The position numbers and the translations under genes are program-made. A stretch of DNA of 64,000 bases, taken from contig CM033718.1 of the NCBI GenBank assembly GCA_019671005.1, positions 5,456,001 to 5,520,000 on the forward strand, written 5' to 3'. Below the pieces are notes generated by a model. It did not search any database. It had not been told where the DNA came from and saw only the letters and a list, made by a program, of their open reading frames with translations. Below, piece after piece: positions 49,292-61,070 of the stretch. Position 1 is the first letter of the stretch; the number at the start of each line of letters is the position of its first letter. Origin of the DNA: Hibiscus mutabilis (taxonomy: Eukaryota > Streptophyta > Magnoliopsida > Malvales > Malvaceae).

Positions 49292-50480
49292 TCAGTTCAT
49301 CTTAGGGACTCCATTATTGAATTTCAAAGCGCCATTTTCAATCAAATTTTGCACCTTGTTTCTTAGGGCTCCACAATTCTCGGTAGTGTGATATGTGCTT
49401 CCTAGATAATAATCACATACATCATTAACATTATAGCGTTCTGGGTAAGGAGGCTCATTTGGCTTAGACTGAACTAAAGTTAACAAGTTTTTCTCAACAA
49501 GCATCGGGAACAACTTTGTATATGTCACCGAAATTGGCTAGACAATTTTCTAAGACGTTGCAGGTCGTTGCATGTATGAATAGTTTGATTGGCCTGGGGA
49601 TCAAGGTCGGTTGAATGGATAAGACCCCACCACATGAACTTCTGATCCACTTTCTCCTCTGATGGTTGCACTGTTGAGATCTATGATTTTCCCTTGTCTG
49701 ATGGCATCTTCTATGAGCTCACATGATATTACAAGGTATTCAAAAATTTTGGTTGCATTTCCCAGCATATACTTTAGGAATCAATCTTCCATAGTTCTAA
49801 TAAAAATAGGTGTTATCTCTTTCTCAAGTAGTGATGGTTGTACTTGTGCTGCAACATTTCTCCACTTTTGCACATACTGTCTAAAGCTTTCATTGGACCC
49901 CTTCTTCATGTTTTGTAGTGTCAAGCGGTCTGAGATGATGTCTATTATATGTTTGTATTGCTCTATGAAGGATTTAGCCAAATCCTTCCATGATTATATC
50001 CTGTCTCGGCTAATATGATTGTACCACCTAGCAACAGACCCTTTCAGGCTGTCCTGGAAACAGTGAATTAAAAGTTTATAATTATCGACGTGCCCCATCA
50101 TCTTTCAACAAAAAATGGTGATGTGGGCGGACGAAGAGCTTGTTCCATCGAACTTTTCAAACTCTAGCATTTTGAACTTCAGAGGTAAGATTAGATAAGG
50201 GACCAAACTTAATTCTCTTGCATCAATCTCGTAGAATGCATTTGTCCCTTCTGCAACTTTAAGTTTTTACTCAAGCCGCTGGCACCAATATTCAAGTTTC
50301 TTGGGTAGTTCGATCTTTGGTTTTCCCACTTTATTAGGATTAGGGACAGTATGCTTGCTAGGATTTTTAATTCCTCCATGCGACGAAAATCTGGCCTAAA
50401 GACCTTGTTGCTTTTCAACTGAAGACGATACTTGCGGATGTGTTTTGTCAAAAGGAGTTTTTAAATTTTGAAAAGCACTA
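49292..50480 (-). pseudogene. Element B gag, broken
   Basis: Retrotrans_gag-like text lies at 49981-49781 (MAKSFIEQYKHIIDIISDRL, QYVQKWRNVAAQVQPSLLEK), closely matching T1 Gag. A zinc-knuckle-like end lies at 49528-49292 (VCDYYLGSTYHTTENCGALR), with C-x2-Y-x5-H-x4-C spacing. Frames are split by stops and frameshifts, and the N-terminal part near 50200-50800 is only partly readable. Confidence 0.8.
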
Positions 50481-51131
50481 GGGTCTATGACCAATCCTTT
50501 GCCCCTTCCAGGATCATTACCTGCCAACATCGCATCTATCTTGGCTAGTAGATCTGCCTATGACTGTGAGATGTGGTCGCGAGTTGTTTGTTGCACCTTT
50601 TCCAAGTTTTGCTCCATGTCATTCTTTATATCTTTGCGCGTTTTTTCAACTTTTTCTAAACAGCCATCCATTAGCTTTGCTTCGAGTGAAAAATTGATGC
50701 TGACTTGGTTGACTCAGATGCCCCAAAATCACTGTGATCGAAGTTCTCTTAGGATTAGAAGCTCGACTAAGAAATGATTATGCAATATGATACGATGCAA
50801 ATGTATGAAAAATGAGATGTTAGTGCGATGCAAAAATAAAACAAGTTAGTAGGAATAGAATAATCAATAATTTATTGCAAAAATAAGTATAGGACCTATG
50901 AGTTGACAAGCTTCATTCGAATAAAAGCAATCCTACCCAATCATGCTTTTCTATCTATATTCTTTGAACAAGAAGTGGGTCTTACCCGAACATACTTTAT
51001 ACTTGCATGCTTTGAACAATAAATGGGTCCTACTTGAACATGTTTTCTACCCGCACGCTTCATTGCAAAAAAATAAGTCATATCTGCATGGTATCTAGTT
51101 ACATGCTTCATTGTAGGAAAGTAAATGATAC

Positions 51132-51451
51132 TGAAATTAAAGAGCATAAATTGAAAGAAATTAAATAAACTAATCCCTCTCTATCATGCACTTATTGGGT
51201 GACCTTCTAAACGGGTAGAGGTTCAGTATGGCTCTAAACAAGGTAAGCTCTTACGGTTCACTACATGTGGTTTGGTTCTAATAGGGGTACTTGAAATTAA
51301 AGAGCATAAATTGAAAGAAATTAAATAAACTAATCTCTCTCTATCATGCACTTATTGGGTGACCTTCTAAACGGGTAGAGGTTCAGTATGGCTCTAAACA
51401 AGGTAAGCTCTTACGGTTCACTGCATGTGGTTTGGTTCTAACAGGGGTACC
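51132..51451. repeat. 160-bp tandem duplication in the element B leader
   Basis: TGAAATTAAAGAGCATAAAT starts at 51132 and again at 51292, and the following 150 bases differ at only a few positions. The high similarity suggests the duplication is more recent than most decay in this element. Confidence 0.9.
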
Positions 51452-51819
51452 TGAATTGTCCTCGCAATCGCCTGATAAGGCTAGCAAGTTCAATTCAGGG
51501 GGATATGTTTCCCTAGGTCTGCACGGAGATGAATATCTCACGAAAACAAAGGTACATACGTATCCCGGAAGCGATCCACTATCTTGCACGGAAGCGGTAC
51601 CTCACGAAGGAGTAGCTTATCGCTTCCACTTAAAAGGGACGGAGCTCGAGTGTTTAGAGCTCGTGATATGAAAACTCAAGAAACATATTTTATAAAGACT
51701 TTTGTAAAGAGTTCAAGAAAAAGAGCAGGGATTACAAAATTAAATTAAATCGAAGTCAGAATTTTCATCTATTAAGACAAAAAGTAATCAATTTTTGGTT
51801 TGACTCTCAAAAAGAAAAA

Positions 51820-51838
51820 GTCCCCAGCGGAGTCGCCA
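51820..51838 (-). other. Element B primer binding site
   Basis: The minus strand reads TGGCGACTCCGCTGGGGAC, starting with TGG as expected for pairing with a tRNA CCA end, three bases inside the LTR. This is the clearest primer site in the window; the tRNA was not identified. Confidence 0.7.
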
Positions 51839-51841
51839 AGT

Positions 51842-53632
51842 TGTAATAACAGTCCCTCGCGAGCTGCTTGACGCATTATTACGAAAAAAAATTGGGTTTG
51901 AAAAGGGGAGTCACCACCAATCTTTTAATTTAGGTGAGATTGGATCACCTGAAAACCCAGTCATTTTAATAAAACTTTTTTGTCATTTTTTATTAAAATA
52001 ACGAGTTTTGGTCTGCAAAACTAAAAAAAAATGAGTTCGAGAGTCCGTTACGTGTGAGGAATGGTGAGCACCCTCACAAGGCCAAAAAATTGGTACCTAG
52101 TCTATTATGCAGTGTTTTAACTATGGAAATTGGAAATTCGAATTTAATTTAAATATTGTGATCCCTGACAATAATCCTTTAATTAGGATGAAAAGAAAAT
52201 TACATCTCTTTGAGCTCAAGACATAATTTTTCTTGAGATTCCCGAATAAAAAATATTGTTTTAATGTTATAATTTGTAAAAATGTATTAGGATTATCAAA
52301 ATAAACCACGTCTCTTTAAGCTCGGGACATAATTTTATCAAGAATCTTAAATACAAAATTTTATTAAAATGAAATTTTTGCAATAGATATTAACTCAGAA
52401 AACAACGCTCCTTTAAGTTCGAGGCATGTTTTTTTCCGTGAATCCTCACCTTTGATTTAAAATTTAATTAAAATAAACGAATACAAAGTTTATACATATA
52501 TATAATAATATAAGAAAATAAATGAACAATAACAACAACAATAATAATAATAATATAAAGCTTAAAAAGAAAGAAAAAAGAAGCGACCGAAATGAAATAA
52601 AATAGGAATTAATATGCGAAATTATAAAGGATATAAAAGTGGAAAGACCAAAGCTGCAATTAACCCAATCCATTGAAAAAATGTGGATCTCCCCTCCGGG
52701 TCGAGTTAGAGAGCAAATAAAAGAAATGTGCCAAAATGACGTCGTTTTGGAAAAAGGTTTAAATACCCTTACTTTTGCAAAAAAAAAAAACGCTCATTTT
52801 GTTGTCTGATATCAAAAAAATAAACAAAATCCTCTCAACTCTCTCTCATCTCTGTCACGCCTAGACGTTCGTTGCCCGAGATCTGTCGTGAGCCAGCGAC
52901 AGAGAACCGTCGCGAACGGCGACCGAATTACATGCAAGAAGCCAAACCGGTGCAGTTTTGGGTCCTAATGTTGGATCTAAGGTCGGTTTTACTTGAATCT
53001 TATCCTAATCACCTAGATCTAGCAAAAACCTTTCGGTTTTTGTTTATATTTTTACCATTTTCCGTTTCAATCTTGTTTTTTTTATTATTGGTTCGATTTC
53101 AATATGAAAATCTCTCTAATCTCTCTTTTTTGCAGATCTAACCTCCTTATAAAGGGTTTCGGCTATGGGATACGTGGAGAGCAAAGGGACAAATGGAGGC
53201 AAGGGAAGGCCGAGTTTTGGGTGGTGGAGGCAGTGACAAAGCGGTGGTGGCAGAAAGGCTTAAAAGGTCTTGGGCGGTAGGTGGCAAGAATATATATATA
53301 TATATACGGGGGTTGTTTATTATTTCTTTAAAGGTTTTAGTTGGTTTATTTAGGATTCAATTTGGGTTTGGTTGAGGTTTAATTTGGGGTTTGATGTGGT
53401 GGTGTCGGCAGGGTGGCCAGAACTTGTGAAATGAACGGTTGCGCGGCGGCGGCTAGGTTAGTATATTAGGGTTAGGGTTAGATAAGGTTTGAATATTGTA
53501 ATTGAGCCTGGGTTATTTATTTTATTGGATTTTTGAGTTATATAAAAATGGGTGTAGTAGGTTATTTAAATTTGGATATTGAATTTGTAATATTAATGGG
53601 CACAATGGCCCGCACTAAAATGGGTTACTACA
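51842..53632 (-). mobile_element. Element B 5' LTR, 1.79 kb
   Basis: On the minus strand it starts TGTAGTAACCCATTTTAG at 53632 and ends GTTATTACA at 51842, so the TG...CA form is intact. Its end block shows the GGTGACTCCCCTTTTC and CTCACACGTAACGGACTCTC wording of Tat LTR ends. It abuts the duplicated segment at 53633. Confidence 0.8.
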
Positions 53633-54031
53633 AGTCTGGTCTAAAACATTTCCAGGACTTTGGGAACCGTTCACCAGATACCAAAGCTTTTGATAATAAA
53701 GGCACTCCTTTTCCCTTCCTTTCGGCCTTAGAAGAGTCAGACTTGGGTATGAAACGCATTAACTTTTGATCAATTACACCAACCAGACCTTGCTCCCTTT
53801 TTTCCTTTCTTACTTTTCCAGGAAAGTTCACCATCCGCAAACCCCAAAACACATTAGAAATGACACACAAAAGTGCTGGCAACATGCATCAGCCTTTTTC
53901 TCCAAGTTCAGATAGTGGATAACATTGGAATGATGGCAAATCCAACTGGAAAGAGAGTCGGCTCATCTCTTTTCTTGTAGGAATCGGATAGGTGCATGGA
54001 AAAGCTCAGGATTCCGTGCTTTATTTGAAAC

Positions 54032-54040
54032 TATATATAC
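54032..54040 (+). promoter_or_regulatory. TATA box of the 88-residue gene, copy 2
   Basis: CTATATATA lies 62 bases before the start codon, in the same context as in copy 1. Confidence 0.5.
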
Positions 54041-54093
54041 ACATATCTTGCCATTGCTTTAACCTTGCAAGCATTGGGAAAAATTCTGAAATA

Positions 54094-54360
54094 ATGCAAA
54101 TATTGAAGAGAATTCAGTTGTTGAAGTGGGAAAAGAGAGTGGGCAAGCATGGGAATGGTGTCGGATTTATGAGTCTGCAGAGAAGGCCAACAACAACCTC
54201 TGTGTTGAAACAGTTTGTTTGGAAGGTCAAGTCGCAGTGGACGCAGCGGCAAGCTTCTAGGTCGCAGAGAAGCAGCATGCGGTTCAGTTATGACTTGCAC
54301 AGCTATTCTCTCAACTTCGACGACGGGTTTTCCCGTGATGAACTGAATCCAACGCCATGA
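54094..54360 (+). CDS. Small basic plant protein of unknown function, 88 aa, copy 2
   Basis: Paralogue of the 23817-24083 gene with five residue changes: Cys to Ser, Tyr to Ser, Arg to Met, Gly to Arg and Leu to Pro, the last two near the C-terminus. The FSYDLHSYSLNFDDGFS block is unchanged. Start and stop are at the same places. An in-frame ATG at 53992 would extend the protein upstream through the TATA region, so it is not the start. Unlike copy 1 there is no uORF. A LINE now begins 210 bases after the stop and may have altered its 3' end. Confidence 0.7.
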   Translation: MQILKRIQLLKWEKRVGKHGNGVGFMSLQRRPTTTSVLKQFVWKVKSQWTQRQASRSQRSSMRFSYDLHSYSLNFDDGFSRDELNPTP

Positions 54361-54615
54361 AACTCTTTGGCTCTCCTCTTCCAAATAAGTTGTCTCCATT
54401 TTATTGGTTTGGGGTGGCAATTTGATGTGTAAAGAAAGTTGGTTTTGCCAATTTATGCGTTTATTAGATGGAAGTACCTTCCGACCATGTGTATATATTT
54501 TTCAAAATTCAAATGTATAGCATATATTAGCCGGAAAATACCGGTCTCTCTTTGCAAACTATGAAGAATATTATTTTTTTTTTAATTGAAATGAAATGAA
54601 GAGCAAACTTAGAAG

Positions 54616-57600
54616 CTACACAGTATTACGTTGGTTGCCAGGAGATCTACAGACATCACGCTCAAGCAAAGTTTGAATGGTCGTAGGGGCAGTCTCATGA
54701 AGCAGGAGCTGGTAGGGTTGCGGGGTTGTAACCTTCGACATCGCATCCGCCACCACGTTACATTCACGTGGGATCCAAACTAGTTCAGTGTACCAAGCGC
54801 AGCTGCGGAAGGAGTTAATAGCACGGACGATCGAAAGGGGATGGGATGCGGAATCCGAAAGCACAAGATTGACAGCTTGCTTACATTCTAATTGCACCTG
54901 CAGTCACTCAACACCTATAGACCAAGCAACCTCGAAGCCAACAAGGATGCCCCATAACTCGGCCTGCAGAGGAGTGACGCACCCGATCTGCTTGGTGTAA
55001 CCTGTGACCCATTCACCCATTGAGCCACGAACGACACCACCAATGGACCCCATGCTTGTTGTGGTCGACACTGCAGCATCAGTATTCAAACAAAACTAGC
55101 CCTGTGGCGGCGGTTGCCAAGAGAGCGCATCGGACAAGCCAACAGTTGCAAGTCGAAAGGGTTTTTCTTGTCCCCCAAAGTGCATGGCCCATGCTAGGCT
55201 GATACGATAGACATCCGAAAACATTAAACATGAATTCATAAAAAGAAAATCATTTCGCCTCTTCCAAATCTACCAAACAAATGAAGCAAAGAATAAATTC
55301 CAAGGAACAGACACAATACCCGTAGGCGTTATCATAGTAATATTGGCGGCAACCCAATCATGTAGAGGCATCTGGAAGAAAAGATCATGGTTATCTTGAG
55401 GGATAATAGAGTGCCACGAACAACAAGTGGCCGGACAATCCCGTAGAATGTGTAGAATTGTCTCTGCAGAGCAGCCGCAGTTGGGATAAGACGGATCTAA
55501 AGTCAAATTCCAACGCTCTCTCTCAAAATTTGTCATTAATCGACGGTGAACAACGAGCCACAAAAAGGTCCGAATTCGCTGTGGAACTTGCAAGGACCAG
55601 ATGCTTAACCATAGCGAATCAGCAACATCCCATGATGTTTCTACCAAGTTCCTGTACGTCGAATCAAGTGTAAAATCGCCCAAAGAGGTCTTGGACCATG
55701 CAACAGTATCGCATTCGACATCGACTTGGGGAGGTAGGATGCTAAGAATATGCGGCGGAGCTTCATCCGAGAGCATTGTAGAAATCCGACCAATGTCCCA
55801 TTGGCCATTTTCATTAAGTCAAAAAATTCCGAGACTGTGGAGGGAATAGCTGCCGAAAGTGCCCAGTCCTTCAGAGGGCCTAAGGATGGTACCTAAGTGT
55901 CATTCCAAACATGAATCTCGTGGCCATCACCAAGAAGCCAATGAATATTTTCTCGGATCAAGTCCCATGCGCGCAAAATCCCGCCAAAGGGGAGAGCAAT
56001 TAGGACGGGATATGGAAATAGGGCATAAAGAGGGGATCTTGTATTTTTCACGTAAGGTGCGAACCCATAAATCATTAGGCCTACTAATCAAAAACCATGC
56101 AAGTTTAGACATGAACGCCAGGTTTCGTTCATGAGATCAAGGGACGCCGAGACACCCACAGCGAAGGGGTTGAGTGACCACTTCCCAATTTACAAGAGAG
56201 ATCCGATGAGCACTTGTCAAGGAACTCCATACGAATCCGCGAATCAATTTATCAATCTTTGTGCAAACACCAATAGGAAGCGTGGCGGTTTGCATAAAAT
56301 AAGTCAGAATGGCCGCGAGCACGGACTTAGCAAGAATGATCCTACCCGCCAATGAGAGGCAGCGAGCTGCCCATCCACTGAGCTTGGAGCAAATGTGATC
56401 AAGGATGAAATCATAGTTAGCATTTCGCATTCATTCATGCCGCACCGGGACTCCTAGATATGTTCCGAGAGATAGAGTACTCTGAAATTCGAGGGTCATG
56501 CAAATTTCCCCTTGGAGATTTAGATCAATATTAGGAGAGAAATATACTTGAGCTTACAGGCACTAACTTTGTGCCTTGAATGTCGCTCAAACTCTGTCAA
56601 GATATCTGAAATAACCTGCGCTTGAGCAATATCGGCCTTGGTATATAAGATAAGGTCGTCGGTAAAAAATAAGTGTGACAAGGGAAGACCATAACGAGCC
56701 ATCCGAAATGGTTTCCATGCACCAGTTTCAACTGACTTACGTATGTCTTGTCCTAATCTCTCCATGGTTAAAACGAACTGGTATGACGAAAGTGGATCTC
56801 CTTGCCGAACCCTACGCTCAGGAGAGAAAGCTGAGGACAGGGAAACATTCTACTGAACTTGGATAGTCGCAGAGGTAACGCAATGCATAATGATTCGAAT
56901 AAGACCCAGTGGAAAACCAGCGTCTTTCAAAGGTATTTTGAAGAAAGCCCCAGCGCACCTTATCAAAGGCTTTCTCGAGATCGATTTTTAAAGCCATCCG
57001 TCCATGTTTTGTTTTCTTTGCCCGCATGGAATGAATAATCTCTTGATTCAAGATAACATTGTCATTGATTGAACGGCCCGAAATGAACCCAGTCTGCGTT
57101 GGATGAATGAGAAGCGACATTACTGATTTTAGTCGGCGAACTATGATCTTTGTGAGCAATTTATAGATGACGGAGCAAAGTCCTATTGGACGGAAATCCA
57201 CGAAAGTTTTTGGGACATCAATCTTTGGAATAAGAACGAGTGCAGTTCAGGTCAAAGAGGGTTCAAGAACGCCACCCTAGAAGATACGCTGAATAGCACG
57301 GCAAACATCACCACCGACTACATGCCAATACTTCTAAAAGAACTTAGCGTATAATCCGTCTGATCAAGGTGCTTTGAGGGGGGCCATTTCACGTAGGGAC
57401 TCGAGGATCTCATCCGCAGATGGCACAGTACAAAGGGTACCCATAATTGAAGGATTAATGGAGGGGAACATACCCGAAATATCATATGAGCCACTCGAAG
57501 CCGCATCAATAGCATAAAGAGCGCGGAAGAAACGAGTAGCTTCGTTACAAATGATTATTTCATCGTCACACCAACTCTCATCAGAAAGTTTCAAGGTACG

Positions 57601-58703
57601 GATTCGATTGCGAGCTTTGCGTTGGCGAGCCATGCGGTGGAAATATGCAGTGTTTCGATCACCCAAATTTATCCATTCTGTTCTTGATTTTTGCTGCCAA
57701 AGTAATTCCTCTTGATCAAGGAGTGACTCAAGCTCAAGACGAAGATCACGCTCAAGAGAAATAAGAAAAATAGAATAACGTCGCTCGATTGCCTTCTGAG
57801 CACCCCTCAAACGCGCCATAATAGACCATTTCTTGGCCCCAATATATCCAAATACTGTCGTGTTCCAAACTTCCGCCGCAGAGGAGAACCGGGAGATAGT
57901 GTCAGACAGGGAGCCCGAAGAGTGCCAGTTGTCTATCACCATTCGATCAAAATCAGCATGTTGTCGCCAACCAGTAAAGTAACGAAATTGGTGAGGTGCA
58001 ACTGAATGACGAGCATGCCCAACCTAGAGGAAAAGAGGTCTGTGGTCAGAGCACATGCGGAATAGATGCATCACGGTGGTTTCAGGAAGAAACTCATCCC
58101 ATTTCTCATTACATATCATCCAATCAAGGCGAGCGTATGTTGTCCCACGCGACCAAGTAAACTTTGGACCCTAAAAACCAAGATTGTGAATGCCACAGTT
58201 GAACATGAAATCCTGAAAATCACGACTAGCTTGAGTTGAACCTGTACCACCTTTTCTTTCCGAAGCATCTAAGGTGGCGTTAAAGTCCCTCATGAGGAGC
58301 CAGGGGCGATGTATTGATGAAGCAAGATGATGGAGATGTGGCCAAAGAGCCATTCGCTTCGAAGCAGTTGGACTAGCATAAACCAATGTAACAAGAAAAG
58401 AACGCCCAGATTGCCAGCAAGTGACTTCACAATGAAGGAATTGGAAATGGTGAGGAAGAATAGTGACATGAACATAGTCACGCCAACAAAGCAATACCCC
58501 GCCAGAAAAACCCAGGGCTTCAATCCGATGAGAGGAAAGGAAACCCAAGGAACCAACAATTAGATCTACGCGTGTTCTACTGATACGTGGCTCAACAATG
58601 CCAAGAAAATCTAGCCTATAATCTCGGAGAACTATCTAATGGCTATCAAAATTTTAGGATGCCCACAGCCTTGGGTGTTCCAACACATAGCTTTAATATT
58701 CAT
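54616..58703 (-). pseudogene. LINE ORF2 (endonuclease, RT, zf-RVT, RNase H), broken
   Basis: It starts MNIKAMCWNTQGCGHPK at 58703. Endonuclease text: EALGFSGGVLLCWRDYV and WLLMRDFNATLDASERKGG (the usual GDFN is RDFN here). Linker: EWINLGDRNTAYFHRMA. RT: MDFRPIGLCSVIYKLLTKII, PTQTGFISGRSINDN, KIDLEKAFDKV, then LFFTDDLILY (the F-x-DD box keeps both Asp). After RT: LSGWAARCLSLAGRIILAKS. zf-RVT: SLQVPQRIRTFLWLVVHRRL. RNase H: MNTDAAVSTTTSMGSIGGVV and QAELWGILVGFEVAWS, ending VVADAMSKV. Stops and frameshifts occur throughout, so it is inactive. Confidence 0.88.
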
Positions 58704-58738
58704 GGGAAATAATAGTGAAACGAAAGAGACAAGCACAA

Positions 58739-59566
58739 TTAAACCTGCATTGGGGTCGCAGTATCCGCAATGGTTTCGTTGCTAGCTACCAAAGGTATAG
58801 TGACCTGGTGCACATTCAGAGTCGGGTCGATTATGGTTGGACCACGTGCTGTCGAGCTTTCCTGAGCCGAAGGGTCGTCAGGAGGCTCACGAGGCTGAAC
58901 ATTAGAAGTGGTGCACAAATGGCTTGTGTCAGCAATGTTCAGGTCAGCATTTTCACTGACCATTACCGCAGTGTGCCTGTTCTTGTCAATTTTAGACGTC
59001 ACACACCCAAGGGCGAGAAAGCAATTAGAGCCATTGTGGGTAGCCTTTCTAGCCGGAGGAGTTGTGGTCTTTATGGAGGGTGAAGCAGCCAGTTGCTGCA
59101 CTTTCAGGGGCTTCCTAACAGCAATTGGGGCACGTGTTTTAGACACGCGAGGGTCCGCAACAGCTATCTCTTTCCCTCGAGTGGTAACCAAATCAATAGG
59201 AGCCGGAGGGTCCATGGGTGCATCGGTTGCGATATTATCCTGACCTATGGGTTTCTCAGAAAGAACATCACTAGCATTAGTGTTCACGGGGGTGTCTTCC
59301 TCAAAATGGGATTGAAACGAGAACCTATAGCGAAATTATCTTTGGGGCCTGAGCTGCTTCCAGGATCCTTCCGCATAGGCCTATGCTGTCTACGCTCAAC
59401 CATCATCCAAGGACCAAACAGGGCTGAGTCGGGCGTAGGCGCAGTGGGCTTCGGGGGCACTACAGGCTCACAATTCATCTCACCCTGACCTAGGGGATTA
59501 AGCACCAAAGGACATATATCGTGCACATGGCCATATTTGCCGCACTCAAAACATATTGTAGGAAAT
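58739..59566 (-). pseudogene. LINE ORF1, C-terminal part
   Basis: The minus-strand frame begins at the truncation with a CCHC knuckle, CFECGKYGHVHDIC (C-x2-C-x4-H-x4-C), followed by a Pro-rich stretch. A frame change near 59285 leads to a 182-codon stretch with low-complexity Thr/Pro/Ala content ending at 58739. ORF1 proteins bind element RNA. The N-terminal domain is missing. Confidence 0.75.
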
Positions 59567-59834
59567 GATTCATAAATTCATTAACCCTCAAGTAGTGACG
59601 AATTTAGAAATATTTTTGAGATGAGCATACATGAAGTCTCAAAATTTTAAGGTGGCCACAAATTATAAATTTTAAAAAAAAATTAAGGACTCACTTATAA
59701 AAATAAAAAAAATAATAAAATAAAATGTGTAAAATTTAAAATGTTGGTAACCTGATGGACTTGCATCCCCTACTGCCCTCAAATAATATATTACTCCATC
59801 TTCCATCCATGTGATTTTTCAAAGGCTCCAGAGC
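59567..59834. other. Unassigned fragment between LINE and copy 2 sequence
   Basis: It contains AGTGACGAATTTAGAAATAT and GATGGACTTGCATCCCCTAC, wording I associate with decayed plant short elements. It could be an older insertion or filler created with the LINE. Not resolved. Confidence 0.35.
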
Positions 59835-60660
59835 CTATGTGGCCCATCAACGTTCCAACTTCCAAGCTAATCAGTCTTGATTAGGGGTGCTTATAGAACG
59901 AGTCGGTCACGAGTTGGGCAGTGTTCGACTCGTGCTAGTTAAAAAATTTTGCTGCTTGACTCAACTCGTTGCTCGTTAAAATTGTGCTCGATTCGTGCTC
60001 GTTAAAAAAATTTGTTACTCAACTCGTTGCTCGTTAAACTCGACTCGTTGCTCGTTAAGCTCACTAAAAAATTTACCTCATTTTTTTAACTAGAAGTAAA
60101 AATTAATAATACCATATGAGGCTTAATATAAACATAAATTAACAAATTTAACAAAAAAATATCAAAAGAGTATATAAAGCACTTTCAAAGTCTAAATTCC
60201 AAACTAACAATCTACAAATACACCAAACTAGCATATTAAAAATAAAATAACAATCCACAAGTTCACCAAACTAACATATTAAAACTAAAGTAACAATCCA
60301 CAAATACATCAAACTAACATATTAAAAGTATTCTTGAAAGAAAGAAAAAAAGTGCAATGATACATAACCAATCTTGAAAATAAGGAAATCAACATCTCTT
60401 CACTCCATTCATTGTTGCTTGCAATTACTAAATAAAGTATTTTAAAAAATTAACGAGTTGCTCGCGAACTTATCGAGTCGAGTTAGACTTTGCTCGACTC
60501 AACTCGTTAAGGTCTTGAGTCGAGTTCAAGTCGAGCCAACCTGAGTCGAACGTTTACCGAGTTTTGACCGAGTCAAGTTCGAGCATCTCACGAGCTGCTC
60601 AACTCGTTAAGCACCCCTAGTCTTGATTGACGAGCATCTCCGTCGGTATAGCCCCGCGAG
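59835..60660 (+). repeat. Duplicated segment, copy 2, second part (split by hAT element)
   Basis: TGGCCCATCAACGTTCCAA at 59840 matches copy 1 near 24300, and TTGACGAGCATC to CCGCGAG (60627-60660) matches copy 1 near 24374-24407. Between them copy 2 lacks the start codon of the secreted-type ORF and carries the hAT insertion. Confidence 0.7.
59882..60619. mobile_element. Non-autonomous hAT-type element, 738 bp
   Basis: Terminal inverted repeats TAGGGGTGCTTA and TAAGCACCCCTA are perfect over 12 bases. The 8-bp flanks GTCTTGAT (59874-59881 and 60620-60627) are identical. An 8-bp duplication with TAGGGGTG ends is typical of hAT. Subterminal regions carry many ACTCGTTGCTCGTTAAA and inverted GTCGAGTTCAAGTCGAG strings, presumably transposase-binding sites. 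No transposase is encoded. Confidence 0.88.
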
Positions 60661-61070
60661 TAGGGTTGGGCGTTCAATCGAGTCGAGTCAAAAAAAGTTT
60701 AAGTTATTCGAGTTTGCAAATCTTATTTTACGATTCAAACTTTATTTGAAATTTTTTCGAATCGAGTCGAGTTTATGAAATTCGAGTCGAATTTTTAAGT
60801 TTCTATATAAATTTAATTGTAATTATTTATTATGTTATAATACATATTAATTCCAATTTAAACGACTTTCTATATTCATATATGATATACATATATATAT
60901 TTCTTCATATTTTCACATGTGATATACATAATATATCATGCAGAATTGAAAGACTTGACTCGAACTTAAAAATTGATCAACTAATTACTGAAAATTTCAT
61001 GTTATTCGAGTTATTCAAATTTTAATTTTATAACTCAAACTTTATTTGAAATTTTTTCAAATCGAGTCGA
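60661..61070. mobile_element. Second TCGAGTCGAG-type element, truncated
   Basis: Starts TAGGGTTGGGCGTTCAATCG directly after copy 2 sequence. AACTTTATTTGAAATTTTTT followed by an AATCGAGTCGA-type string occurs at both 60738 and 61037. It is cut at 61071 by an LTR start. Its style resembles the hAT element and the fragments at 18050 and 21936. The family assignment is tentative. Confidence 0.4.

Larger units (their letters stand above)
49168..53632 (-). mobile_element. Tat-type element B, 5' half, minus strand
   Basis: Reading on the minus strand: 5' LTR (53632-51842), primer site, leader with a tandem duplication, and gag remnants, then truncation at D near 49168. The pol region and 3' LTR are not present next to it. 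Confidence 0.8.
53633..54570 (+). repeat. Duplicated segment, copy 2, first part
   Basis: Matches copy 1 from AGTCTGGTCTAAAAC through CTTTGCAAACTATGAAGA, then is broken by the LINE poly(T) at 54571. Matching sequence resumes near 59835 and 60628. Both breaks are mobile insertions, so copy 2 originally extended at least as far as copy 1's secreted-type ORF. Confidence 0.9.
54571..59566 (-). mobile_element. L1-type LINE, 5'-truncated
   Basis: Poly(A) is seen as poly(T) at 54571-54583 on the plus strand. Reading on the minus strand: the ORF1 zinc-knuckle end, then ORF2 with endonuclease, RT, zf-RVT and RNase H, then a very short 3' UTR. It lies inside duplicated segment copy 2. ORF1 lacks its N-terminal part. 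No clear target duplication was found. Confidence 0.85.

Noticed and set aside
53461..53486. Telomere repeat (TTAGGGTTAGGG-like)
   Set aside because: Only two short units occur inside the element B LTR; too few to be a telomeric tract.
53992..54093. Longer start (122 aa) for copy 2 of the small gene
   Set aside because: The extension runs through the TATA box and is not preserved as an open frame in copy 1.
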